Of a stretch of 64,000 bases of DNA, positions 50,312 through 58,730 are shown piece after piece. The position numbers were made by a program, and so were the translations under genes. The first letter of the stretch is position 1; every line of letters begins with the position of its first letter. The notes beneath the pieces are model-generated. The model was not told where the DNA came from. It worked only from the letters and a program-made list of their open reading frames with translations, and made no database searches. Source of the stretch: CAZYTX01 sp964650485 (GTDB taxonomy: Bacteria; RBG-13-61-14; DATKZS01); contig CAZYTX010000001.1 of the NCBI GenBank assembly GCA_964650485.1, positions 123,086 through 187,085 of the forward strand, given 5' to 3'.

Positions 50312-51712
50312 ATGGACCAGCAGACAGCCGAAAAGGCGGTGGAAGAGAAGATCAAGATTGCGCCCAAGGAGATCGAGAAGAAAAAGGAGTACTTCTACTT
50401 CCTGGACTCTCAGCCCAGGGGCGACTGGGTCTCCAGGTTTTTGGAGGCATTCGCCGCGATCCTGCAGCACTCGAACTACCGCTTTGCCATTGACATGATG
50501 TCCAAGGTATCCACCCACTGCGGCCGCTGCGCCACCTCCTGCGGAGTGTACCAGGAAACAGGGGAAGAGCGGGACATCCCGTGCAAACGCTCCGACCTTC
50601 TGCTCGAGGTCTACCGCAGGCACTTCACCTTGAACGGGTGGCTGCGGGCCAAGATATTCGGGCAGGGCCCCATAACCGAGGAGCACATAGACAAGATTGC
50701 AAACGACTACTACAGGTGCATGGCCTGCCGCAGGTGTAACCTCTTCTGTCCCATGGGAATGGACCACGGCCTCATAACCCACCTGGGCCGATACATCCTT
50801 GCCGAGGCCGGGATAGTGCCCAAGGCCCTGGCAGTGGCCTCCCGCGAGCAGATTGACGGGGCCACGGGAAACACATCGGCCATACCCGTGCCGGCACTGG
50901 TTGACACCCTCGAGTTCCTGGAGGAGGAGCTTGAGGAGATGTTCGGCATAAAGATCAAGTTCCCGGTGGACCAGGAAGAAGCCGAGTACGTGTTCTTCCC
51001 CGCGGTGTCGGACTACCTTTTGGAGGCCGACACACTCATGGGCAACGCCGCGGTCATGCACGCCACGGGCGGGAGCTGGACCATCGGCACCAAGGCTTAC
51101 GACGGGATCAACTACGGGCTCTTCTACAGCGACTACGTGCTGGCCCGGGCCCTGCGCATGGAGATAGAGGAGACCCGGCGGCTGAGAGGGAAAAAGATCA
51201 TGATAGGCGAGTGCGGTCACGCCACCCGCTCGGCCTGGTACGTGCCCACCTACAACGAGGGTGATGGCATCCCGGTGGTGAACTGCATGGAGTACGCCCT
51301 GGACCAGCTCAAAAAGGGCAACCTCAAGCTAAAGCCGGACGTGGTCACCGAGAGGATCACCTATCACGACCCCTGCAACATAGCCAGGCAGGGGAAGATA
51401 GTGTCCCAGCCAAGAGAGATCATAAAGAGCTTCTGCAAGAACTTCGTGGACATGAAGCCCCGGGGCAAGGACAACTACTGCTGCGGCGGTGGCGGGGGCA
51501 CGGTCAGCCTGGACGAGATACACGAGTTCAGGATGATGGTGTCCGGCAAGAAGAAGGCCGACCAGATACGCGAGACCGGGGCCGAGCTGGTGATAACGCC
51601 ATGCGCCAACTGCAAGAAGCAGGTGGAGGAGCTGTGCTCCTTCCACGAGCTCCCGGCCACCAAGACCGGGCTCCACGACCAGATGCTCCGGGCCATAAAG
51701 ATAGAAAAGTAA
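50312..51712 (+). CDS. DsrK/TmcB/HmcF-like CCG-domain iron-sulfur protein
   Basis: This 466-residue protein has an N-terminal pair of 4Fe-4S motifs (CGRCATSCGVYQ with a later IPC, and CMACRRCNLFCPMG) and a C-terminal cysteine-rich CCG half: HDPCNIARQGK, YCCGGGGGTVS and ITPCANCKKQVEELC. This is the HdrD-type fold of heterodisulfide reductase and of DsrK, TmcB and HmcF in sulfate-reducer membrane complexes. It faces the cytoplasm and exchanges electrons with the cytochrome b encoded next. 54 bases separate it from the NifX-DUF1847 gene. Its electron partner is unknown. Confidence 0.88.
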   Translation: MDQQTAEKAVEEKIKIAPKEIEKKKEYFYFLDSQPRGDWVSRFLEAFAAILQHSNYRFAIDMMSKVSTHCGRCATSCGVYQETGEERDIPCKRSDLLLEVYRRHFTLNGWLRAKIFGQGPITEEHIDKIANDYYRCMACRRCNLFCPMGMDHGLITHLGRYILAEAGIVPKALAVASREQIDGATGNTSAIPVPALVDTLEFLEEELEEMFGIKIKFPVDQEEAEYVFFPAVSDYLLEADTLMGNAAVMHATGGSWTIGTKAYDGINYGLFYSDYVLARALRMEIEETRRLRGKKIMIGECGHATRSAWYVPTYNEGDGIPVVNCMEYALDQLKKGNLKLKPDVVTERITYHDPCNIARQGKIVSQPREIIKSFCKNFVDMKPRGKDNYCCGGGGGTVSLDEIHEFRMMVSGKKKADQIRETGAELVITPCANCKKQVEELCSFHELPATKTGLHDQMLRAIKIEK

Positions 51713-51726
51713 AGGGAGGATGAGGC

Positions 51727-52434
51727 ATGGAAGAGTGGTTGTTGTTCCTGAGAGGGCCGGTGTTCAGGCTGGCAATAGTGATATTCCTGCTGGGGCTCGG
51801 GAGAGAGCTGTTCCTGGCAATATGGGGGAGCATAAGCGCTTACAGGAGAGCAAATGACACGAACCTGCCCTGGACACAGATGCTGAGGCAGACGATTAGC
51901 TGGCTGATCCCCGCAAAGAGGCTTTTCACCAGCCAGCGCAAGGTGCACGGGTTCCTGACATTCATCATGCACGCGGGGGTTATCCTGGTCCCGGTGTTCC
52001 TGCTCGACCACGTACTCCTGTGGAAGCGGGGGCTGGGCATCGCCTGGCCTGCCATACCCCAGCAGCTTGCTGACTGGCTCACTCTTGCCACCATGGCTGT
52101 GGTTCTGGGCCTGTTCATAAGCAGGGCCTTTTCAAAGACGGCAAGGCCGCTGTCCAAGGCCCAGGACTATATCATCCTCTTTATCATACTTGCCATATTC
52201 GGCTCGGGGTACATGGCCAGCAAGCCATGGAACCCGGTATCCTACGAGGCTTCCATGATAGTCCACACCCTGGCCGGGAACACCCTGCTCATCATGGCCC
52301 CCTTCACCAAGCTGATACACATTGCCATCTACCCCATAAAGCTGTTCACGCCCGACCTGGCCTGGAAGTTCCCATCAAGGACGGGCGAGGAAGTGGCTCT
52401 TACCCTGGACGGCAAGGAGGTCAGGCCCATATGA
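51727..52434 (+). CDS. NarI/DsrM/TmcC-type cytochrome b subunit
   Basis: This 235-residue membrane protein has about five helices (for example LAIVIFLLGLGRELFLAI, LTFIMHAGVILVPVFLLD, LATMAVVLGLFISRAF, LAGNTLLIMAPFTKL) and histidines able to bind two hemes. It matches the NarI-like family. It should carry electrons between a membrane quinone and the CCG protein encoded just upstream. The stop overlaps the next start by four bases (ATGA). Function by family and context. Confidence 0.85.
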   Translation: MEEWLLFLRGPVFRLAIVIFLLGLGRELFLAIWGSISAYRRANDTNLPWTQMLRQTISWLIPAKRLFTSQRKVHGFLTFIMHAGVILVPVFLLDHVLLWKRGLGIAWPAIPQQLADWLTLATMAVVLGLFISRAFSKTARPLSKAQDYIILFIILAIFGSGYMASKPWNPVSYEASMIVHTLAGNTLLIMAPFTKLIHIAIYPIKLFTPDLAWKFPSRTGEEVALTLDGKEVRPI

Positions 52435-53258
52435 TCGGAATACTCACGGATGTTACAAGGTGCGTAGGCTGTAACAAGTGCGTTGATGCCTGCGTGGAGG
52501 AGAACGGTCTTGGCCGGCGCCTTCCGGCAAAGGTCAGCATACCCGACGGGCTGGGGCCAAACCGCTTTACAGCCATTCTGACCGCGGACAAGAACGGCGA
52601 AGATAGATACGTAAGAAAGCACTGCCGTCACTGCATCGAGCCGGCCTGCGCGTCCGCGTGCATCGTGGGGGCGTTGCAAAAGACCGAGGAAGGCCCGGTG
52701 GTCTACGACCCGGACAAGTGCATGGGGTGCCGCTACTGCATGATGGCATGTCCGTTCGCCATCCCCCGCTACACATGGTCCAGGGCGGTGCCTTACATCA
52801 GGAAGTGCAAGCTCTGTTACGACAACCGGGTGGTGCATGGGAAGCAGCCGGCCTGCACCGAGGCATGCCCCGAGGGGGCCACTATCTTCGGTCAGCGGGA
52901 CGATCTCATGGCCGAGGCCAGGAAAAGGATCAGGAAGAACCCGGGCAGATACATACCCAAGGTGTTCGGCGAGGACGTGGTTGGAGGCACAAGCGTGCTC
53001 TACCTCTCGGACGTGCCTCTGGGGTTCCTGGGCTGGTCCGAGAACCTCCCGGAAAAGCCCCTGCCCTACTACACCTGGAAGGTGCTTAAAAAGGTGCCCG
53101 CGGAGTTCCTGGGAATGGGAGCGCTCATGACCGGGATCTACTGGATCACCGGCAGGAGGAAAAAGGTCCGGGAAGAAGAGGCGGGGTTGAGCTCGGAGAG
53201 CGTGCAGGAAAAGCAGCAACAAGAGCCGCAAGAGTCAGCGGAGCAAGGCAAGGAGTAG
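52431..53258 (+). CDS. Four-cluster ferredoxin subunit (HybA/DsrO/HmcB-like)
   Basis: ATG at 52431 overlaps the upstream stop. The 275-residue protein carries four 4Fe-4S motifs: CVGCNKCVDAC, CRHCIEPACASAC, CMGCRYCMMACPF and CKLCYDNRVVHG...CTEACP. The C-terminus has a hydrophobic stretch (EFLGMGALMTGIYWITG) that may anchor it. No twin-arginine signal is present, unlike many HybA/DsrO relatives; it starts MIGILTDV. So the domain may face the cytoplasm, or export depends on a partner. It links the NrfD protein to the rest of the complex. Confidence 0.87.
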   Translation: MIGILTDVTRCVGCNKCVDACVEENGLGRRLPAKVSIPDGLGPNRFTAILTADKNGEDRYVRKHCRHCIEPACASACIVGALQKTEEGPVVYDPDKCMGCRYCMMACPFAIPRYTWSRAVPYIRKCKLCYDNRVVHGKQPACTEACPEGATIFGQRDDLMAEARKRIRKNPGRYIPKVFGEDVVGGTSVLYLSDVPLGFLGWSENLPEKPLPYYTWKVLKKVPAEFLGMGALMTGIYWITGRRKKVREEEAGLSSESVQEKQQQEPQESAEQGKE

Positions 53259-53262
53259 AGAC

Positions 53263-55158
53263 ATGGCAAGGCGTACCATAGTAAAAGACGTGTTATGGCT
53301 GCTCGTGGGCATGGCTGCGGCGGTTGCACTGGCCCGGTTCCTGCGCGGGCTGGGGGCCACCACCGCGCTCACCGACTCCACCCCATGGGGCCTGTGGATC
53401 GGGTTCGACGTGATGGCCGGCGTGGCCCTGGCCGCGGGCGGGTTCGTGATCGCAGGGGCATACTACATATTCAGGATCGAGAAGTTCAAGCCATTTGTCC
53501 GGCCCGCGGTGCTGACAGCCTTCCTGGGCTACGTGGCAGTGGTGGTGGGCCTCATGTTCGACCTGGGGCTTCCCTGGAACATCTGGCACCCCATGATCTA
53601 CTGGCAGTACCACTCGGTGCTCTTCGAGGTCGCCATGTGCGTGATGGCCTACCTCACCGTGCTCGGCCTGGAGTTCATGCCCGTGGCGCTCGAGCACAAG
53701 ATATTCCGGTACAAGCCCTTGCAACTCATATACAAGACATTGAAGTCGCTGACCATCCCCCTGGTGATCCTGGGCATCATGCTCTCCACCCTGCACCAGA
53801 GCTCGCTCGGCTCGCTGTTCATCATAATGCCACACCGGGTGCACCCGCTCTGGTACAGCCCGGGGATAGTGCTTCCGGCCTCGTTCTTCATATCCGCGAT
53901 AGCGCTCGGCTTCATGATGGTCATGCTCGAGCACTTTGCATCGAGCTGGGTGTACTCTCACAAGCCAAGGATTGACCTCCTTGGAAGACTGGGCGCATAT
54001 GCAGCGGTGGCCCTGGTCCTGTACCTGGTCATAAGGGTATGGGACCTGGTGAGCAGGGGGGTGCTGCCCGGGGCCATTGACGGGTCCTGGCAAAGCATGC
54101 TCTTCATCTTCGAGATAGCAATAAGCGCGCTCGTCCCCGCTGCCCTCATGGCATCATCCAAGATGAGGAAGAGCCCGGGCGCACTGTTCGCGGCCTGCTT
54201 CATGGTGGTGTCCGGCATGGTGCTCTACCGCCTTGACACGGCCTTCATAACCATAAAGAAATGGCCCGGAATGGAGTACTTCCCCACAATGGTCGAGTTC
54301 ATGGTGAGCATTGGCATAGTGTCGGCCATGGTGCTGGTGTTCATGTACTTCGTGGAGAACCTGGACGTTTTCCCCGAGTCAATGACCGAGGGAGAGAAGC
54401 GAGAGCTGGAGACCGCGGACCAGGTGCTGGCCGCCTCGGAGCAGGCGCCCCGCGGGGTGGTGCCGGGCACGGTGCAGATCCTCATGAAAAGGTGGTTCCT
54501 GAACGCGGACCCCTTCCAGAAGCCCGCTTTCTCGGCATCCACAGGCACATGGTTCGGTGACCCGCTCCAGGCCGGGGTGAGGAAGTACTCCATGCTGGCA
54601 ATAATCGCTATCGCCTTGACCGCGGCCGTCCTGCCGACCGAGGCAATATTCGGGTACAAGCCCGACCAGACCCCGGTGCTGCCGGCAAGGATGGACCAGG
54701 AGACCAAAGGCGACGTCATGTGGATTGACGGCAACAGGGAAGCCGAGTCCGTGGAGTTCGACCACGCACAGCACGAGGAGCTGACCGGCGGCAAACAGGG
54801 GTGCGTGGAGTGCCACCACATGTCTGACCCGGAGGACTTCGCAACCCCCTGCGCATCATGCCACAGCGACATGTACTTGGAGACCAGCATCTTTGACCAC
54901 GACGTCCACCGGGAAGAGTACGGCGGGAACGAGGGGTGCGTGGAGTGCCACCCCGTGGACAAGGCACCTGAGAACGCGAGGTCGTGCGCAAGCTGCCACC
55001 AGGACATGTGGCCCAAGGCAGCGGAGGGAGAAAGGGTGGACCATCAGGCCTTGAGCTACCAGGAGGCAATGCACGAGAACTGCATCACCTGCCACGAGAA
55101 AGAGGCCTCAGAGTTCGACAGGCCAGACCTGGGAGAATGCGCCGCCTGCCATCATTGA
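53263..55158 (+). CDS. NrfD/HybB membrane subunit fused to a six-heme cytochrome c
   Basis: This 631-residue protein has an NrfD/DsrP/HybB-type membrane part of about nine to ten helices (residues 5-370, e.g. ALAAGGFVIAGAYYIFRIEK, PHRVHPLWYSPGIVLPASFF), a cytoplasmic or loop linker, a further helix (about 440-462, YSMLAIIAIALTAAVLP), then a C-terminal region with six CxxCH motifs (two CVECH, two CASCH, CITCH, CAACHH) in about 115 residues. In DsrJ/HmcA-type systems the cytochrome is a separate gene. Here it is one chain that ends at the last heme motif. It should take electrons at the quinone site and pass them to periplasmic heme partners, or the reverse. Confidence 0.86.
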   Translation: MARRTIVKDVLWLLVGMAAAVALARFLRGLGATTALTDSTPWGLWIGFDVMAGVALAAGGFVIAGAYYIFRIEKFKPFVRPAVLTAFLGYVAVVVGLMFDLGLPWNIWHPMIYWQYHSVLFEVAMCVMAYLTVLGLEFMPVALEHKIFRYKPLQLIYKTLKSLTIPLVILGIMLSTLHQSSLGSLFIIMPHRVHPLWYSPGIVLPASFFISAIALGFMMVMLEHFASSWVYSHKPRIDLLGRLGAYAAVALVLYLVIRVWDLVSRGVLPGAIDGSWQSMLFIFEIAISALVPAALMASSKMRKSPGALFAACFMVVSGMVLYRLDTAFITIKKWPGMEYFPTMVEFMVSIGIVSAMVLVFMYFVENLDVFPESMTEGEKRELETADQVLAASEQAPRGVVPGTVQILMKRWFLNADPFQKPAFSASTGTWFGDPLQAGVRKYSMLAIIAIALTAAVLPTEAIFGYKPDQTPVLPARMDQETKGDVMWIDGNREAESVEFDHAQHEELTGGKQGCVECHHMSDPEDFATPCASCHSDMYLETSIFDHDVHREEYGGNEGCVECHPVDKAPENARSCASCHQDMWPKAAEGERVDHQALSYQEAMHENCITCHEKEASEFDRPDLGECAACHH

Positions 55159-55251
55159 CGCCAAGCCTACGGCCCAACGCGGACGCCAAGGGGAAGAAGA
55201 GAGCGCGGAGTTTTTTAAATTAGCTAACCAGATGAAAGTTACGAGCTCCCT

Positions 55252-55278
55252 GCCCTCTTTGCGCCTCTGCGTGAGAAA
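55252..55278 (+). repeat. CTCTGCG-family repeat
   Basis: CTGCCCTCTTTGCGCCTCTG then CGTGAGAAAAGA, in the gap between the converging redox operons. No other feature is visible in that gap. Confidence 0.5.
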
Positions 55279-55305
55279 AGAGAGCGTTAAACACCGTGCG
55301 CGCGC

Positions 55306-55713
55306 TCAGGCGACCAGGCCCCTTATGGCTTCCAGTATCTCGTCCTGGTCAATGGGCTTTGCAATAAAGCCCTCCGGTGGGGGGACCTGCTTCCTGGAGG
55401 AGAGGAACTTCTGGAACACATCGGGATCATCCCCGTAGCCGGTGACCGCGGTAACCACCAGCACGGGAACAAAAGACAGCTCCGGGTCCTGCTTTAGCTC
55501 CCGGTAGAACTTAATCCCCGACTTCTCGGGCATGGATATGTCCAGGGCTATGAGGTCGGGCTTTCGCTGCCTCACTCGCTCTATTGCCTGGTTGCCGTCA
55601 GCAGCCGAGTCGGTCTCGTAGCCGTTGTCCTCCAGCAGGGTGACGAGGTACGTGACCACGTCGGGCTCATCGTCCACCACCAGTATCCTCTTTTTAAGCG
55701 CCTCAGAAGCCAT
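55306..55713 (-). CDS. Single-domain response regulator
   Basis: From ATG at 55713 (GGAG upstream), 135 residues are one receiver domain: ILVVDDEPDVVTYLVTLLED, the phospho-acceptor Asp in LIALDISMPEKSG, and the conserved Lys in GFIAKPIDQDE. No output domain is fused. It is the last gene of the dsrM-K-RR-HK-RR-RR run; a repeat element separates it from the preceding regulator. Confidence 0.88.
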   Translation of the reverse strand: MASEALKKRILVVDDEPDVVTYLVTLLEDNGYETDSAADGNQAIERVRQRKPDLIALDISMPEKSGIKFYRELKQDPELSFVPVLVVTAVTGYGDDPDVFQKFLSSRKQVPPPEGFIAKPIDQDEILEAIRGLVA

Positions 55714-55750
55714 GTCCGTCTCCTTCCTCTGTTTAGGTGTGAGCACCTGA

Positions 55751-55911
55751 GGGTAACCCACAAAGCTCCGCTTTGTGGGCGCCTGCCTGCCCTGTCTGCG
55801 TGTCCGCACAGGCAAGCGCGCCAAGCCAAAGCGCGGCGCAGGCAGGAGCGTAGCGAGCAGGTCAACCCGCTCCCTTCGGTCGCACACATAGCAAAGCTAT
55901 GTGTGTTACCC
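55751..55911. repeat. 161-bp structured repeat with near-inverted ends, copy 1
   Basis: Begins GGGTAACCCACA and ends TGTGTGTTACCC, inverted with one mismatch. Internal hairpins: CCCACAAAGC/GCTTTGTGGG near the left end and CACACATAGC/GCTATGTGTG near the right end, plus GCGCCTGCCTGCCC with a partner near 55820. A second copy begins at 63949 and runs past the window edge. The left hairpin of copy 2 has a compensatory base pair change. Confidence 0.65.
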
Positions 55912-55914
55912 TTT

Positions 55915-56439
55915 TCAGTTCTTTTTCAGCACCTTCAGCACCTCTTCCAGCTTGTCCTTGTCAGCGTAGTCGAGCATTGACTCCACTTCCTTTTTCATCT
56001 TCCCCGCCTCGGACGACTCCTCGGCCACCGGGACCTCCATTGACATGGCCCGCATGATGGCCTTTACATAGCTGTCCGGGGTCACCGGTTTTTCCAGGTA
56101 GGTCTCGGGGCCCGAGATCATGCGGTCCGAGAGTATCTGGTCCAGGTCGCCCTTGCCAAGCTCATCCCTGGCGTGCGCGGTCACCACCACCACGGGGATC
56201 TTGCGCCACTGATTGTCCTTCCTTAGCTCGTAGAGGAACCTGGCCCCAGACTTCCTGGGCATGACCAGGTCGAGCGACACGCAGTCGGGCGGGTCGGCCT
56301 TCACCTTCTCCAGGGCCTCGTTCCCGTCACAGGCCGCGTCCACGCAAAAGCCCGCGTTCTCCAGCGCGGTCTGTAAAAAAAGCCTTACGTCCTCCTCGTC
56401 GTCCACTACCAGGACCTTCTTCTCTTGCGGAGCAGTCAT
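55915..56439 (-). CDS. Response regulator with C-terminal helical tail
   Basis: From ATG at 56439 (AAGGAGGG upstream), 174 residues. Receiver domain about 1-125: VLVVDDEEDVRLFLQTALEN, Asp in CVSLDLVMPRKSG, Lys in TYLEKPVTPD. A charged helical tail (KKEVESMLDYADKDKLEEVL) of about 45 residues follows and could mediate contacts. No DNA-binding domain. It lies 13 bases after the histidine kinase. Confidence 0.87.
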   Translation of the reverse strand: MTAPQEKKVLVVDDEEDVRLFLQTALENAGFCVDAACDGNEALEKVKADPPDCVSLDLVMPRKSGARFLYELRKDNQWRKIPVVVVTAHARDELGKGDLDQILSDRMISGPETYLEKPVTPDSYVKAIMRAMSMEVPVAEESSEAGKMKKEVESMLDYADKDKLEEVLKVLKKN

Positions 56440-56452
56440 TATATCACCCTCC

Positions 56453-58282
56453 TTATGAACTCTGATCGCCTGAATCCTGCTGATCGTAATCCTCGGTTGC
56501 CTCCGGCAGCCGGTCCCGGGGGAATTCCAGCCGGAACACCGATCCCTCGCCATATGTGGATTCAAATGTAACCCTTCCGCCGTGCTCCTGCGTGATCTTC
56601 TTGGTGATAAGGAGCCCGAGGCCCGTGCCCTTCTGGGTCTTCTTGGTGGAGAAGAAAGTGGTGAACACCTTCTGCTTCACGTCGTAGTCCAGGCCACAAC
56701 CGTTGTCCGAGACCTCGAAGACCAGAGAGTCGCCGCTCTCCATGGTCCTCACCTCCACACGGCAGATATCCCTGTCGCTCATCTCGCAGGCGTCTATGGC
56801 GTTGGACACCAGGTTGGTAAGGCAGGTATGTATGCCCTCGGCGTCCAGGTTTGCCGGGCGCACCTGCTCGTCAAGCACGGCAACCAGCTCCACGCAGCTA
56901 TTGGCCGCGGCGTCTTTGTAAAGCTCCACCACTTCCCCGGCTATCTGGTTGGGGTCCGTGGTCTTCACCACCGGGGTGCGCCCCTTTGCAAAGCTCAGGA
57001 AATCCTTTACGTACGAGGAGATGCGCCCGATGTTCTTCTCCAGCATGTTCCAGCCCTTGCGGGTGAGTTCGGTGTCGTCCTTCTTAAGCCCGGAGTTGAC
57101 CACGTACATGCCCCCCTCCAGGCCCATGAGCACGTTCTTTATTCCGTGAGCCAGCCCGGCCACGGTCTGCCCCACCGCGGCCAGCCGCTCGGCCTCGAGC
57201 TTGTCCTGCTCGAGCTGCTTGCGCTCGCGCAGGTCGTGGAAAAACCCGGCGCTGCCAAGGTACCTCTCGTCGCTCGTAAGCACCACCCCGGAGAAGCGCA
57301 CCGGTATCAGCTCTCCGTCCCGGTCCTGCACCGAGGTCTCGGCAAGCACGCATGAGGAGCCTCCTCTCGCGATCACGTCAATGAACTCCCTGGGAACGAA
57401 CCTGTCAAAGGCCCTGCTGCCGATGACCTCGCCGGCATCGTACTTGAAGAGCTTCTCCGCGCTGGGGTTGAAGATTATCACACTGCCTTCCGAGTCCGCG
57501 GCTATTATGCCGTCTATGGCCGCCTCGATCATCTTCTCCTGGTAGTCGAAGTTCCACTTGAGCTGCTCCTCCAGGGCCCGGGTCTGGGTGATGTCCAGGG
57601 CCATCTCGATCACGTGCGATGGCTGTTTTTCTTCCCTGCCCAGGGGCGCGGTAGTGACTATATAATGTATTTTACGGCCGTTCTTGTCCATGCCTGTCTG
57701 CTGATAGGTGTGGATCTGTCCGTCCTTCAAGGTGAGCCGTGCGGGACAGTCCGGGCAGGGCTCGTTCTGGTTCTTATAGATCTCGTAACATTTCCTCCCC
57801 ACTGACTCGCCGAAGGTCTTCTTGAACAGCTCGTTGTTCCTCACTATGTTCATGTCCCGGTCCAGAACCGCCACCAGACAGGGGACCCGGTTGAAGAAAA
57901 AATCGTACTCGTGCTGGAGCTTGCGGCTCTCGGTCACGTCGTGCGACATCTCGATGACAAAGGGTATCTCCCCGCGGTCCCTTTGTATGGGCTCCACGTG
58001 CACCACGTAGTAGGAGGGCTTGCCGTGCCTGTCAACGCCCTGTTCGTCGTTCACCCTGGTCTTGCCGTCGGCAAAGGTCATCGCGGCCACGCAGGACTCG
58101 CACCTGTTCTCGCGCCCCTTGTACACCTCGTAGCAGCGCCTGCCCCTCCATTCGCCAAAGGTGTCGGCAAAGTGCTGGTTGGCCTCCACTATCGTAAAGT
58201 CCTTGTCAATTATGGCGATGTTGGTCGGCACCCGCTCGAAGAGCTCGGTATGGAGCCAGTTCTTGAGATCAGAATCATTCAT
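56453..58282 (-). CDS. Three-PAS sensor histidine kinase
   Basis: From ATG at 58282 (overlapping the upstream regulator stop), 609 residues. PAS1 (about 5-120) and PAS2 (about 125-240) each carry a C-x10-C-x2-C cluster (CYEVYKGRENRCESC and CYEIYKNQNEPCPDC). PAS3 (about 250-370) precedes the kinase core with VAGLAHGIKNVLMGLEGG, N-box NLVSNAIDAC, DNGCGLD and GTGLGLLITKKI. No membrane segment, so it is cytosolic. The cysteine clusters suggest redox or metal sensing. It probably phosphorylates the neighbouring receivers. Confidence 0.88.
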   Translation of the reverse strand: MNDSDLKNWLHTELFERVPTNIAIIDKDFTIVEANQHFADTFGEWRGRRCYEVYKGRENRCESCVAAMTFADGKTRVNDEQGVDRHGKPSYYVVHVEPIQRDRGEIPFVIEMSHDVTESRKLQHEYDFFFNRVPCLVAVLDRDMNIVRNNELFKKTFGESVGRKCYEIYKNQNEPCPDCPARLTLKDGQIHTYQQTGMDKNGRKIHYIVTTAPLGREEKQPSHVIEMALDITQTRALEEQLKWNFDYQEKMIEAAIDGIIAADSEGSVIIFNPSAEKLFKYDAGEVIGSRAFDRFVPREFIDVIARGGSSCVLAETSVQDRDGELIPVRFSGVVLTSDERYLGSAGFFHDLRERKQLEQDKLEAERLAAVGQTVAGLAHGIKNVLMGLEGGMYVVNSGLKKDDTELTRKGWNMLEKNIGRISSYVKDFLSFAKGRTPVVKTTDPNQIAGEVVELYKDAAANSCVELVAVLDEQVRPANLDAEGIHTCLTNLVSNAIDACEMSDRDICRVEVRTMESGDSLVFEVSDNGCGLDYDVKQKVFTTFFSTKKTQKGTGLGLLITKKITQEHGGRVTFESTYGEGSVFRLEFPRDRLPEATEDYDQQDSGDQSS

Positions 58283-58709
58283 GGGCCGCCCCGATAACAT
58301 TGGAAATCTCCGCGAGAAGCCCGGGCACATCCACCGGCTTCTCTATGTAAGCAATGGGCTCGGGCACCCGCCGGTCGGGTATGAGCTTCCTGAAACGCTT
58401 ACCTGTGAAATCCTCGGCCATGCTGAAGGCGCTTAAAAAAATCACTGGTATGTCTTTCTTGTCCTCGTTCATCTTGAGCTTCTGGTAAAGGGCTATCCCG
58501 GACTGCTTGGGCATCATTATATCCAGTATTATCAGGTCCGGCCTCGCCTTCTCGATCTCATCCAGGGCCTCTCCGGCGCTGTGCGCATGCACCGTCCGGT
58601 AGCCGTTGTCCTCGAGCACGGTCTCCATGTACGAGACTATGTCCGGCTCGTCGTCAACCACCAGTATCAGCTTTTTGCCGTCCAGGCCCTTTTGTCTGTT
58701 GCCTTGCAA
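58275..58709 (-). CDS. Response regulator, single-domain
   Basis: This 144-residue receiver has LILVVDDEPDIVSYMETVLE, phospho-acceptor Asp in LIILDIMMPKQSG, and Lys in AYIEKPVDVPG. No output domain. It directly follows dsrK (21-base gap) and overlaps the kinase start, linking the signalling genes to the redox operon. Three receivers with one kinase imply a branched or relay pathway. Confidence 0.88.
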   Translation of the reverse strand: MQGNRQKGLDGKKLILVVDDEPDIVSYMETVLEDNGYRTVHAHSAGEALDEIEKARPDLIILDIMMPKQSGIALYQKLKMNEDKKDIPVIFLSAFSMAEDFTGKRFRKLIPDRRVPEPIAYIEKPVDVPGLLAEISNVIGAAHE

Positions 58710-58730
58710 TTTACTTTTCCCGGCTTACTT

